This document shows positions 1-13,100 of a stretch of DNA of 64,000 nt, one piece after another; position 1 is the first letter of the stretch, and each line of letters begins with the position of its first letter. The notes under the pieces were generated by a model. The model did not search any database. It was not told the origin of the DNA and saw nothing but the letters and a program-made list of their open reading frames with translations. The DNA is taken from the NCBI RefSeq assembly GCF_963576545.1, contig NC_083638.1, positions 10,300,522-10,364,521 on the forward strand, read 5' to 3'. The position numbers and the translations under genes are program-made. The DNA is from Limanda limanda. Taxonomy: Eukaryota > Chordata > Actinopteri > Pleuronectiformes > Pleuronectidae.

Positions 1-3000
1 GTATTTGATACTATTTTTTATTTATTTTAATGCTAATTGTATTGCTGCTGTATTGTTGTGTTTTATTTTATCACATTTCAACTGTATATTGAAAGGCTCT
101 AAATAAATAAAAATTGAAAACAATACAACCAGACAGAAAATAAATCCAACATCCGTGAACAAGTAGTTCTCTGTGCAGGTGATACACATCCACAGGATAC
201 GTTTGTGTCTTATAAACACTGATACATCTGGAATTGAGGGATTCAAACGTTTTTACAAGAATGTCTTTAGTGCTTAGGTCCACACAATAAAAAACCAAAG
301 TCCTGACTGCAACTTTGGCTATATTTAGGGAATATGTTGAAATGCAAAGCAGGATAATCACACATGTGTCTCTTGACCCACTTGTATTTGAGCACATTAT
401 ATTTATCAAATGATAAACAACTGTAATTTTATACAAAAAACTTGAAACTACTCAAAATAATACGTTTTTTGTATACTATAAATTTAACATTTAAGTTTTC
501 ACATGTATCTTTGGATATACTCAAAGCTTAAGAATTACTGAATTAGAGTTATGAAATCATTTTGAACACATGTCGCTGTAATCAGGCTTTTAAAGTCAAC
601 TCCCATGTTTGCCTCCATCACCTGTGTCACTGCAGCTGCTCACCAATCCTGTTGATAAGCGACAATATTACAACAACTTACTTCCTGTTTTCTGTAACAG
701 ATGCTTGCACCTTTCACCTCAAAGGGCAGCTCTTCCCCCTGTGCCTGTGCAAGATAGCCCACGTTTTATTGATAATGTTCACAACATATAGGTTGAACTG
801 CATCTTTCACACATCAGGACCCTGAAGGCCTCTGTCTCAAAGGAATTCCAGCTGTTTTCAGAAATGGGCATTGTCTTGAGAATGTACCCAGGGGCCGGAT
901 GTAAGAGCGCAAACGTCAGAGTTGGTCGCTACGGACATTTTTCTGAGCATTTTCCTGCCAGGCCTCAAGTCAAATGCCTGGTAAATTCACAGCAAGCAGG
1001 TGGCGTGACGATAATAACACGTGAAGAACGCAAACATTTAAATATCTCAAGATAAAAAATTGCTGCCATGCAGAAAAAGAATAGCTCCAAAGATGTTAAC
1101 TTGGAAAGACAACGAGATTTGAGAGCTTTTGCTGATAAGGGTCGGCGATTGTGTTGTGGTTTTCTGAAAAAGAAACCATGCAAACAAAACCCATGCTCTG
1201 GATGTTTACCTGCTGCTGTGAGTGCGTCTGACCCGAACAATCTCCTGCTGCGTTCTGCATATGTGAAAGGCAAACTCCAGACAATGTCTGGGCCCTCTTT
1301 TTCGGGGTTTATGTCTGAAACCAGCTTATTAGGATAATCAATATGTAAGCCAAGGTCTGGGCCTCTTAGATTTGTGGCCATTCACTCATGTGTTTGATTG
1401 GTCATTTGAAACAATTAAGGAAGTTAACCAACTCCTGTTTGATATATCTGGTTTACTTATAGCTTTTGCTTCTTTTAAAATATACCATTTTTTTCTTGGT
1501 TTGATTCATTCCATTGATCATTGTCCTCGGGTCTCAAATACAACGAAATAACTCAAAACAAAACAGGACAAAAATAATCACTTCTACTTCATTTTGTCCT
1601 GCTTTGTTTTTACACATATTTCATTGTTATTAGACCCTTGGTGTGATGGTTGTCTACAACTGAATACATTTATCAGCTCTCCCAGTAATCTCTCGGTGGC
1701 ACTTCAAAGAGGCACTCATAAATCTGGAGTTGCAAAGAAAAACTTCAGCTCATAAAACATTGCAAATACTGCACAATGCCACTAAAATACTTCTGGGCAA
1801 TTCTCTCCTCGCAAATGTCAAGACCTAATCCTGAAATTAATGTAAACACCTCCAGCTCCAATAACTCACCACCCCTGGCACACTACAGCATAACACAGGT
1901 GTGGATTAATGTAATAAAACTGCACCATAAAATTGACTGTAGGAATGAAATGAAGCTGTATTTATCTTGTGCAGTTTGAGCTACACTCTCTGTGCCTCCG
2001 TGACTCTGCAACACAAGATCAACTAAAGGTTTACAGTCACTCAGACTGTAAATTGTATTTCCAGAGTATGAAACACTAGAAAAATCTGCCTGTGTATTTA
2101 TTTCCCCCTGAAGAGCAGGTAGGATACAAGCTGCTAATTTTCCCAGAAGGCCTCATTTGACATAACGTGCAGACATTTTGGACTAATGCTGCAGTACGTC
2201 ACATACAAATATATAGGATTTACTTTTTCTTTTTGAATAAAAGGATGGTGGAAACATTGTCGAAAATTTGCGATAACCGTCATGACACCTGTCACATTCG
2301 TCCCTTTATCATTTGTCACTTGACAAATATTGACTTCATGTTCTTGCCATCATTCTCGGTGAAACAGGTTTTGTAGAATTGCATCACGCATCAAAAGTGG
2401 TCAATTCATTCTGAACTAAATGTTTTTATTAGGTGTAAAAGCAATATCCACTTAACTTACATTTAAATGAGTAATTACATTAATTATGGGTTTTGATTAA
2501 CAAGCTAATTAAAATTCACCACTGTGTAGTATTTTGATATTCACCTTTTATATGGCGTGTTGTCTCTTTTGCATATATATATAACGTGTAGTACAGTGTC
2601 AGACATTGTGTGGTGTGGGAAATTAGCTATGTGGCCACCAATGGAAAACAGGCATTACAATTTAGAATGCTTTTCTGTCCTTTCTGTGAAGACACATGTG
2701 ACAAAGCCCCGTGTTTCCACTTTAAATTAAATTCCCTTTTCTTTCCGCAGGGCTGTGGCCAAGAGAGTGTCCAGAGAAATGTCAGGATGCCGACAGGTTG
2801 TTATCATCAGTGCCCTTATCTTCCCCTTGCAGGAGCACCGGCGAGACGAAAACGTCTCGCACATCCCACCAGTCGAGGCTTTACGGCCTGCTGCAGCAGT
2901 CGTGTAACTCTATCAGGTGATCAACCTAAAACAGACAAAATGGCAACATTAAGCATATTTAAAGGTACAATATGAATAATAAAACCATTGGTTTATTAAC

Positions 3001-3210
3001 AACAAAAGGGAAACACTAGTGGCATTGAATCAGCCAAGTGTGTTTATATTTTGTTCGGCATTACCTGTTTTTTTTAACCTTTTTTTTAACGACAATCTAG
3101 CGGTGGCTCATCCCAGAGTCTGTATCCCAGCCGACATCATAGACAGGGTAAATGCCTGCTGTGGCCATCTAGCAGGACGTGTAGCTGGACTTAGATACAG
3201 AGACAAAAAA
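1..3210. other. Gene desert, no gene seen
   Basis: AT-rich sequence with only short shadow frames. The hairpin at 2841 and acceptor-like pyrimidine tracts near 2750 and 2830 are the only notable points. No repeat family was recognised. Confidence 0.6.
2841..2860 (+). other. Perfect 8-bp hairpin with AAAA loop
   Basis: GCGAGACG, AAAA, CGTCTCGC. It is isolated, with no T-run or coding context. It may be chance or a remnant of a small inverted-repeat element. Confidence 0.6.
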
Positions 3211-3395
3211 ATCATTCACACTCACATCCATGGGCAAGTTAGAATCCATAATTAACCTAAGCTGCACATCTTTGGACTGTGGGAGTAAGAGAGAGTCAGC
3301 TCAGAGCAAACCCTCAAACGTAACCTGGAAAAGGCCAACTCCAAACAGAAAGGCCCGGGTTTGAACCCAGAATCTCCGGCTGTGAAATACAAGGC
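3211..3395 (+). repeat. Teleost interspersed repeat (TTTGGACTGTGGGAG type)
   Basis: ATTCACACTCACATCCATGG, ATTAACCTAAGCTGC, ATCTTTGGACTGTGGGAG, CCAACTCCAAACAGAAAGGC and CGGGTTTGAACCCAGAATCT follow the order of a widespread fish repeat. A short piece of its right end is at 31163-31219. Confidence 0.8.
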
Positions 3396-3409
3396 AACCA
3401 GGCCAAACC

Positions 3410-3545
3410 AGCTAATGACAACATTTTAACATGCTAACAAGGCTAACAGGCTAATATTTTGCAGAAATTATGTTAACTTTATTAACTTTATCTTAGTTTA
3501 GCATGTTAACATTTGGTAATTATAAAATAAAGTACAGATTGACCT
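3410..3545 (+). repeat. Diverged ATGCTAACA-type fish repeat
   Basis: Repeated ATGCTAACA, GGCTAACAGGCTAA and GCATGTTAACATTTGGTAAT followed by AAAGTACAG resemble a common fish repeat built on TTAGCATGCTAAC words. A second member is at about 43440-43615. Confidence 0.45.
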
Positions 3546-5139
3546 GATTGAAAGAATAGTCTCTTAATTTTGGACACTATTAAAAACTGGAAGCTGTTGA
3601 TGGTGCTAGATGGAAAGTTGTGAGCTCACCAAAGCTGCAGTTTATTGTAATTTGGTAGGAAAGCAGTGAGCTGGTAGCCTTTACATTAAATCTACGTTCC
3701 ACTTCTCAGAAACATGGTCCGCTAGCGATGGAACCAGCAGTCTCTGGTATTTCATTATAAGGCCTGTCAGCAGGTTCTTCCTTTTATTGCTGTAAATTCC
3801 CTGTTTGTATGGTCTAGTGCAGGTGTGCAGCCCGTGAAGTACTAACAGACTGGTGATGGAAAAGGCTCTGAATAACAAATAACTGTACTCAACTTCGCTT
3901 GGTAGCTTCTTGAAGAAGTTGGTATTGGCTAAATGACACAAAACTTCCCAAAATGTTGAAATTAAAGTTGTTGTAATAGTCACCAAAACATAAAACAAGA
4001 TGGAGAACAAGATGGGGCGAAAGAGAAGAGAAGATCCAAGGACACAAAAGCAAAACCATAGAAAAGAAGCATAAAAGAGAAAAGAAGTGCAAAAGCAGCT
4101 GAATACGGTTAAAAGTCAAAAGCAATGAGCCCAATGGGTCCGTCTGTTTTATTCCCAGGACAATGGGCGCACTGTACATCTGAAGGACTGGTTTTCTTTC
4201 TTTGTTTCAACTGGCTAAGAGATTTCTGTATGAAACTTTTTAATTGCTTAATCTATAATTTACTTGCAAATATCCTCAGCAGCCTTCCACCCTGATCCAT
4301 AAAAGCATTTAATCTTAGGATTATGGCCATTTTTGAAAAAAACGATTTTGCCTTTGTGTATCTGATTAAAAATTATACTTTACCATTGTTTGATATCTAT
4401 TTTTTAGCACAACATTGCATATATGACCAGACAATTACTTTCACTACACAAAGCACATCAATTTATCGAACCCCAAAACACACAAGACACACAATCATGC
4501 TTGATTACAGACCCCAGAGGTTTAGACAAACTATTAAGGACAGAATTAAGTTTTTAATATGGCATATTCACTAGACATCAGAGTTATTTATAGATGTTGG
4601 CTCAGACCATATAGCCTCAGACCCATTCACTGTGTATAAAGATAGACGACAAGTCTACACCTTCTTTTCTGTATCCTATTCATCCAAGATATTCTGGATA
4701 CAAAGCTTCCATCTTGCGCATTTGGAGCATTAAGTGATTGGGTGATGGAGCCACGATAGTGAGTCAGCCTCAGCTGTCAATCGTGACATTTCACCCTGTT
4801 TCAACCGAACTCACCGGTAAATCAAAACTTGGACATACTTCGACTTTCCTAAGGCCTAAAAATCAACCATATGATAATTATTGTCCTCCAGGGAAGTAGC
4901 AGTTAAATATTCTTCAGAGATGAGTCTTTACTCTTCTTCTGTTTTCATTCTTATCAGATCCTGCTCGTTGTCTCCCATTTGCCGCGTGTCCGGTCAATTC
5001 ACCAGGCTTCTCTGGTAAATCTCTCTGACATGCTAAAAGCTGGTCTTTTTTCTAAGTAGGTCGGTTAATCTTCTGCGCCGTGTTCAGTGTGATGGTTTAA
5101 TTGTGGGCGGGGAATCCGTGGGTCAATAAAGCAGCTTTA
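3546..5139. other. Gene desert, no gene seen
   Basis: No coding signal. About 4600-4860 has the feel of a decayed fish repeat (motifs such as CAAAGCTTCCATCTTGCGC), but I could not place the family. Confidence 0.5.
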
Positions 5140-5371
5140 TGTCCCCATGGGGAGGAGCGGTCCTACTCTAACCGGAAGGCTCAATTCCAGTCTTCCCCAC
5201 CTGCATGCCGAAGTGTCCTTGGGCAAGAAACTCAATCCTGAATTGCCCCTTACAGAAAAAGTGCTGCCCATTGATGCTGTGTATGAATGTTTGTGTAAAC
5301 GACAACAACCTGCACTGTAAAGACCTTTGAGTCGTCATCAAGACTAGAAAAGCTCTTTATGGATACAGACT
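5140..5371 (+). repeat. Teleost interspersed repeat (CCGAAGTGTCCTTGGGCAAG type)
   Basis: TGCCGAAGTGTCCTTGGGCA, AATTGCCCCTTACAG, GTGTATGAATGTTTGTG, CCTTTGAGTCGTCATCAAGA and CTAGAAAAGCTCTTTATGG follow the order of an abundant fish repeat. A reverse fragment of the same family lies at 12028-12130. Confidence 0.8.
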
Positions 5372-7594
5372 GTGAACTCTTCAGTTGCTCTGAGGCCAGA
5401 CACGTCCGCTACGACTAGACACCAACAGATGTGTGTTCAGCTGAGGCTTCATTTCACCTTTTATTACTTGCGATGTTTCCAAATATCAGTCTAATTAAAG
5501 TGCACAAAAAGAACTGGCAAGTTTTTAGATGTGAGTAAAGATATAAGAGATATAAAGAACCTCTAGCCAGTCAACGCGGGGCTAAGGGACTCCACTTACA
5601 TTTTAAGCATCCAAATCAAAGCATCATCATTTGTAAGAAAAGATCAAGCAACGTTTCTGCATTAAAATTTAATTCAAACTTAATACAGGAAATGATGGGA
5701 CCCTTTTTTCTTCCAAAGGTTTGTTTAATCTTCACACACATGCCAAATAAAATCTCTTTGATCCTTTTCTCCCCTTTAATCAGGGTACATGCTCTCGTGG
5801 CCCCCTCCCTTTTTCTCTGTCTCTCATTCAGACTTGTTCCTGCTCAACCCGTCTGTCTCCTTGTACTGGTTTCATTTCTGTTGACAAAGCATTACAGAGC
5901 CCCCATGTCTTGTCTTGCCTAATTGGCCCACGTGGACTAATTTAGTATCTAATTACCAAGCTAGTTTTCATGCTTCTGAATTTTCAGGGTCGTGTTTTGC
6001 CTTTAGATAACTTTCCTCCCTCTCAAGGCTACGTAGTTGCTCACATTTCACTGAACCGTATGAATAATTGTCTATTGTAATAGGTAAAAATAGATGTGAA
6101 AACAGAGCAATGGCCATGACTTGGAAACAAGACACCGCAGCACAGGGGTGAGAGGACAACTGCGGCATCAAAAGGAAAAAATCTATAAATGTGTGTGAGG
6201 ATATCAGAAGTGATGGATGGTCACTTGTGGCCTCAAATGCTCAGAGCTTCGGGTTTAGTTGCTGACTTAGTTAAAATATGAGAAGATGATAGACTCAAGC
6301 AGTGTTATACTACAGGTCAATGCACATAAAGCACACCTATAAACGAAAATTGATTTTAATCCATATTAAAAGTACGACAACAATTTGGGATAAAAGACAA
6401 ATAACAACGGCATTTACTTTTAACATAGAGTGGTTGAAAACAATGGCCTTTCATTAAACTCCAAAAAGTTTTACACAACAACAGACTGTTCTCTTTGTTC
6501 CTACAGAGCACACGTAGCTGATGGATTGAAGTTTCTCTTGGCCTAAAATTACAGACAGATTTTCAGTCGCGCTGACTTATATTAGAAATAGTTCTGTTGC
6601 CAAGTTGCTGGAAATCGTACAACTTTTTAGATGAGACGAAGTAGTGAGGCTATGGTGGAAGTAAGTTTATATTGTCAGACTACAAACAAGTACATTGCCC
6701 ATTTTATCACTATTAACATACAACATATTTTCATAGAACTGTTCTGTATCGCTGCTTTAGTTTGATGATTTTTTTAATTATTATTATAATAAGTTATTAT
6801 GTGCATCCTCACAATGTACAATTTTCTTTGAACTGATTTGTGATGTTTTAACATCTATAGAAATTTAGAGCTGATCAGCCAATGAAGGCACTTGACATGA
6901 CAGAAGAATTAAAAACATCACATTTCTAAAGTACTAAAGTATTTTGCATTCATTATATTTGTTCAAGGACAATTTTTTGACTCACTTTGTTGAATAGATG
7001 TGGCTGTTCATAAAGTCAATGTCAAAAGCCATTAATGCACAACCTTTAATTACAACACCTACGTTCATAGCTGTACTTTGAATAATAAACTTCCTACCAT
7101 TTTGTGACGGAGATGAAACCCATCAGATCATCTCTTAGTTTTCCCCGAACACCAAATACAGATTCAAATCTGACTGGCTTCTTCCCTTATCCTGTGTTGC
7201 TATACTTGCATTTGGCCACTTTATAGAATTATTGCTCCTAAAGGACAAAGAGGAGGTTTGTGTTTTCGTAGCCGCACCTGAGAGCAAATAGTTATGAAGC
7301 AGATTCATCACGTTGATGAGGAAAATATTGTGTGCTAGACTGAAGGAATGAGGGTTTTTTTCTGCCGTAGCGAGCACTTATCTTCTCCATGGGGGCATTA
7401 GATTATTCAAGTGGTCTCAAAGAGTGAATATACGCATCTACATACGTTTCTGTGTGACAACACTGTAGAAGAGAGAAGCAGGTTTATCTTAGCTTCAAGG
7501 TTGTTGTAACTGTGTAAAGACGAAGAATAACAGACACACTGCTCAACTCTATTTTCCATCGTTCTGAGGGTATTCACATTACTTCTATGTTTTC
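5372..7594. other. Gene desert, no gene seen
   Basis: Unique-looking AT-rich DNA without recognisable genes or repeats. Confidence 0.55.
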
Positions 7595-7645
7595 TAAATT
7601 TCCCACGGGATTAATAAAGTATCCATCTATCTATCTATCTATCTT
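7595..7645 (+). repeat. LINE-type tail with (CTAT)n
   Basis: AATTTCCCACGGGATTAATA followed by AAGTATCCATCTATC and further CTAT units is the 3' tail type of a fish LINE. Similar tails are at 30445-30490 and, reversed, at 42421-42455. Confidence 0.6.
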
Positions 7646-10600
7646 TTAATTACCTGATAAGGAAATATCTAATATTTTGCACATTATAAAAATCAACCGA
7701 TAATTATAACTGTGGCTTTTTACTATAGACATAAATACACAAGTCATAGGTGACTGTTCCTCCATGGCAATAATTCAGTCTGGAGTTTAAATGGGCAAAT
7801 ATATAAAAAATCTTCAACCAGCTTTAGCTTTTCCTCCTTTTTGTTTAACTGGTTTTTCAACTTCAGAAATTTGCTGTGCCTATTTGGAAAAAACAGATGT
7901 AGAGATTGACTTTATTTTATAATGTCTGTAATGTTTCTATGGACCCAATGACTATGCATCAAACTAACTTTTCCTCCCATTGGGTGGCTTTCATTTCCCA
8001 CTATATTTTGCCGCGGACCATTATGCTGATCACATTATTGTGTCGTCTTTGGATTAAAATTTACAGGAGCGTGCACTTTTACTTTTGGGCTTTTATGGCC
8101 ATATCATTTTGCCGTCTAAGCCTAACAGGCTTATGTTTTATGTGCATTTTAAGGTTCTCAGCACCATAGTTACTTCCCAATTACCTTAATTACGCCCACA
8201 GTTGACTTGGTGTGAAAGCATAAAGAGACTAAGGGTGCCAGAGAGCGTGTGAGTGTGGGTGGTTGTGGTGTCGTGGATATTTGGAGAAACACGGGCGTCT
8301 AAGACCAGCAAGACCAACGTTTTCAGATGGATCCACACTGGGGAGCATTCTCTTAAAAGCAACAGCTATGTGTGTGTCGAACGAGGGTACAGCATTCAGG
8401 AAACTCCAATGTCAAGAGCAATAATATCTTCTCTTGTTATTGGACCTCGTCCTTAATACTGGTAGTCATGCTTTCCTGCTGAACAAAAGAAAAAAATCTC
8501 CTTCCTGGAAATGATGCAACTCTTGACTGGCTGCTTTTGGCCACTAAACAATACACTGATGCTATCTTTGAAATGTATTTTCCTTGTATGAGAAAGAAAA
8601 GAATTGTATACTGAAGTAGAAAATACTCAAGGAAATAGTTGTTTTTCCACTTTATGCTAATTGAAGTCTTGGGCCGGTGGATTTTGTGCTGCTCATTGTT
8701 TGATGCGCGGCCCCATGAGAGGAGACATTTGAAAAGATGCATACGTTCAATGAGCTGGCAGCGGAGGCAAAGGGCAAAGGTGTGTGTGTGTGTGTGGACT
8801 CTTTATTAACAATCTAAGCACACGGTCTAAAGTACAGACTTTATACAAAGATGGAGGACATGAGTGCTCCCTAAAAGTGAAGCCATTGCCTTTCTATCGC
8901 CCCCTGTTGGCAAGCTGCTGTCAAAATGATTTTTCTAAAAAAAAGTGTATTGCAAGTTCATTTTTCCAGTCATTTGATGCTATGAAAATGTCCTGATTGC
9001 CAGCTGAGACTGACTAACGATTGCTCCACCCCCCTATCCCTACTGTGCAAGGCCTCCACCTGACATGTTCGGCACAAGATGATAGTGTCTCAAGGAAAAA
9101 ACACAACAAACGCATGAATCAAAGTGTTTAGTCACTTGGTGTCTGTGTGGCCACATACTACTATGTCTATAAAGTGGCCCTAAATTTGAAAATAAAATAT
9201 TTAAGTATTACAGCAACTTAAGACCAGGCTTCGTACAATTGTACAATGTTCCCGCCCACACCTCATTTTTAAGACCAATGCTCCCATGGATGCTCAAGTG
9301 TTTTTTAGTCAAACAGCGTGGGTGACAGTAGGGAAAATGAGAACTGCATTGATCTGACAATAGCAGCGATACTTCAAATCCTGTTTAAAAATACTTCTGA
9401 TTGTAGTTCCATAGGTTCTGCTTTGCGCCCTGCAGTGTGTCCCTGAGTGTGTAAAGTCAGCTTGGAGTCAGAGCATCCTGAGTACTTTCTTATAGATATC
9501 GGTGTAGACCTATCTGCAGTGGCCTTAACTATTCAGTAGCATGTCTTTAATTTTTCAGGATATTTGGGCACCGCTTCCCATATTTCAAAACCTCAGAGCC
9601 TCAGTAGGATCGGACAGTGAGCGATCTACTTATGAGACCCGTGCTGAAGCTCCACAGTGTTTTTCTTCTCCGTGTTCTTGAAGTTGTGATACAGAAAGTT
9701 GCATTGCACTGTGCATTGTGTCCTAAAGAGCTCTTTCTTCAACTTCCACTCTTCATCTAACTTTGTTCGCTGTTCCCTCTGAGCTGCACTCTCTCCTGTA
9801 GGAGCACATCAGACTGCTGATGGACAGGTTTCACCGGAGGAACTCAGTGTTGGCCTCCCTGATGGAGTTGTTGGTCATATCGATGGATTTTCGGTGTCAG
9901 AGATTTCCTGACAGGGCCCTGCCTGATGTCACCCGCGGCAACCATTACTAAGTCTGTACAAACTTGGCTTTGATTATGGCACAAGGGGAAAGTCACATTA
10001 TATCCTGTGTCTTGATAAATGTCATGGTAAACTAAATTTGTACATGTATCTCCATGGTAACTGGGCGGCTTCTGTAGCTACTATGGAGCAGCGAGGTATT
10101 TCCTTTTCTATTTAGCAAATCCTATATTCACAGTTAGAGCAACGAAAGGTTAACATATGGAAACTGAGAAATATGCGTATAACATGTACACGTCTTCTAT
10201 TCTATTACAATTCTGAAGCACAATAGCAGAAAGGACGTTCACTTCAAGAGCCACTTCAACCGTGTTTCTATACTTGACCTATCGTCTACACTGAACAAGC
10301 GGCAGAAACATCCTGTAGTAGTCAGTGTGAAAAACATGCGGAGCTTTCCTTTGAGTGAGCACAGAGAACGCCCCCCCCCACACCCCGACGCAGCTGATGA
10401 ATGTGAAAGCAGCCTCTTAGTATCAAGCTCTGCACGCTTAAGGCCAAACATCCATGTCAAGATACAATAAACAAAACAAAATTGTTTTTTACTTTAAAGT
10501 AAGAAATCCTGTTGTAATCTAATGGGAGCGGTCGTGTTACCGCAGAGAGGAACAGAAGTTACAGCCTCAGTGTTTGCACTGGTGACACTTTGAAGAGGAG

Positions 10601-12027
10601 ACGTCTGTGCTCCACTCCAAATATATGCTGCTGATTAACAACTAATTACCATTATAAAATAATGGAAAAATGTGCACCAAAGAATGGGAAATTACAGAAA
10701 TGGTGAGAAGACTTGTGTCCCTCTGCTTCGCCCTGCCTGCCACAGAGTTAATGGCTCCGCTGAAGGTTGTGGCGTTCCAGCGGCAGCAGGACTCTCACAT
10801 CAGGAAATACCATGTGCCATTTATTACCATTTCAGACAGAGAGCTATCGAATTCTTTTATTTATGTGAGCGTTGTTGTGTGAGCAATGCATATTTTTGCA
10901 AAAGCACTCAGTCTAGCTTTTCTTTTTTTATACTGCCCAAGTAGATTCATCCCCCCCCTTACAGCTTGACTTGACAAACATTCACAACTGATTTTGTCAC
11001 GTTTTTACTGAAACAGAAGCAAAAAAAAGAAGATGAATTCAAATTTATGCTACAATTGCAATGAATATATCTCAGTCAGACCGTTTTGAAGAAGCACATT
11101 TGTGTTTGCAGCAAAAAGGTGTTGTAAGAAGACTTGTCTCAATCAATTATGGTAGAGAATCTGAAGTGAATTATTAATGACTATGTTGTGATCCCGTAGT
11201 TACCGGCATGGATTAGAGTGCCGTTCAGCTTCAGTCGTCTGGAAAACAAAATATGGAAACTCAGTCAGCACTAAAATGTTAATACACTCTGCAGGTTAAC
11301 AGGTACAATTATGTTTTCGAGCATAATGACTCGGTCAAATCTCGCCCTGTATGAATGTAGGAACAAGTGGTCGCTAACTGTGAAACAGAAGGTTTTCTAC
11401 AGCCACCTTGTGTCTGGAGTTCCTTCATCTAGTGTCTAGTTTAGCTGCTTCAATATACCATTAATTAATGATAGTAATAAATGTCATCCCACGGGTGAGC
11501 TCTGCCAATATGGGAATGGAGCTCAACTTGCTTAAACTCTGCAGATTTAGGAAAAGAGAAGAAATGATGTTGGTTCATTTCTTGCATATTGAAAAATGCA
11601 CACACCCCTGTTGAGTTTAATTCTGTTATTTCCATATGGGTATAACTGTGGTGCAATGCATTTGCACAGAATTAAGGTGTGCTGCGAAAAAACCAACACA
11701 CACACACTAGTGAAGTAAATTATATAAAAAAATGTACACTAAATACAAATGTCATGGAATTGCCAAGGGACTTTTCAATAATGCATGCAATGAAAAAAAG
11801 CATCTATCTATCCACTGCTGGGTTGGCTACTAATTGTAAAACCAGCCCTCAAGGCTTGTGGGTTTAGCATGAAGTCTGGGACAGCAATTAGGGTTTTACA
11901 CACAAGTACAATATTTTCCCAACAACAGGATAGACGTGGAGAGTGTGACCTAAAAAAAGCAAACATCCATAGTTGGATAGTAAAACAGTGAGGACAGGAC
12001 GGAAAGGCACGGGAAGTAATGCAAGAT
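7646..12027. other. Gene desert, short GT run and CTCF-like site only
   Basis: A short GT run is at about 8780-8796 and the CTCF-like core at 8898. The longest frames here have no recognisable similarity. Confidence 0.55.
8898..8910 (-). promoter_or_regulatory. CTCF-like site in the gene desert
   Basis: On the - strand the sequence reads CCAACAGGGGGCG, one mismatch from CCASYAGRKGGCR. It points away from the two + strand sites near pcdh9. Similar CCCCCTGNTGG strings also occur in fish repeats, so it may be fortuitous. Confidence 0.25.
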
Positions 12028-12130
12028 GGTAAATGGTCTGTATTTAAACTGTCGTTTTCCAGTCTTGACCCCTGATTATTAAATTAGACCCCTTCCCATC
12101 TAAGTGTGTCCACTATTGTTGTAAACCACT
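12028..12130 (-). repeat. Fragment of the CCGAAGTGTCCTTGGGCAAG repeat family, reversed
   Basis: GGTAAATGGTCTGTATTTAA followed by CGTTTTCCAGTCTTGACC is the reverse complement of the right end of the family seen at 5140-5371. The rest is diverged. Confidence 0.6.
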
Positions 12131-13009
12131 GTATTCAGATGAAGTTCATTTAAAGGAGAAACTGGACACATATGCACATGGTCCCAGTCTAGTAACCGAT
12201 CGTATCTACACAATATCGATCTGCAAACAACTTGAAGATACTTCAAACAATTTGTCAAATTGTGTTTTGTGTGAGAACGTGGATATGCATCGTGCATCTG
12301 ATAGATGAGTGCAGAGACAAACAGAGGCAAACATGACATGTTCATAGGATATCTTATTTTTTTCTTTTTCTATGTATTTTTCCATGAAAACAAGGTTGAG
12401 CTTGTTTATTAAAAGCCCTCTCAAAATAAAATTGGACTTAATGACGATGAATGATGTGAGCAATGTACAAAATTACAGGTACTTGAAGGCTCAATGTGAA
12501 AGTATGAATCCCTTCCGAGCTGCTTGAATTGACTCTAAAAGCCTAACTTCAAAAACACCTGCTTGTTTCTTTCCTGCATCCACAGCATCAGACATTATGA
12601 TCCGCATCACAGGGAAAAATATGAAGATCAGCAGCAAAGCCTAAAATGACCTGATTCACTTTTGGGTGCACAGAGACTCCCTGAGACGACTTTTCGGCTC
12701 AGTTTCTCTAAAGCCTTTGTTCCAAGTTCAATGTAATATTTCTCACAAGTGGAGTCAGAGCCATGAGTGTGTGTCAGCGAGCGAACTTTCTTTAAAAGTT
12801 GCTCTGCTGAAGGGAAAAGTCTCTACAGAGAATACATGAAGATGCATTCAAGTGCAAAAGAAATCACAGACAAAGAGAGGTTTCCACTAAACAACAGGAA
12901 TAATGCAGGTCATTAGAGTGGGATTTAATTACTGTGGAATTGTTGCTATTGGGGTTTGTTTCGAGAGCAAACACACATACATAGTGAGCACTGTCATTTT
13001 AACAAACTA

Positions 13010-13100
13010 ATTACCTCCGCTCAGAAGTTGTGTTTTCATCTGCGTTCATCTGTTAGTTAGCAGGGTTACGCAAAAACTAATGGAGGGACAAACATGACAC
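13010..13100 (+). repeat. Teleost interspersed repeat, GTTAGTTAGCAGG family, fragment
   Basis: ACCTCCGCT..., GTTTTCATCTG and TTAGTTAGCAGGGTTACGC followed by AAAAACTA match the left part of a common fish repeat with the consensus order GGAGGTTATG, TCTGTTAGCAGGATTA, CAAAAACT. Its class is not known to me. Confidence 0.6.

Noticed and set aside
965..1381. 138-codon frame on the - strand
   Set aside because: No domain, and it overlaps other frames of similar length. The length is unremarkable in 64 kb.
2701..2890. Acceptor-like tracts (TTTCTTTCCGCAG and CTTCCCCTTGCAG) suggesting exons
   Set aside because: No coding frame or matching donor with support. Pyrimidine-AG strings are common by chance.
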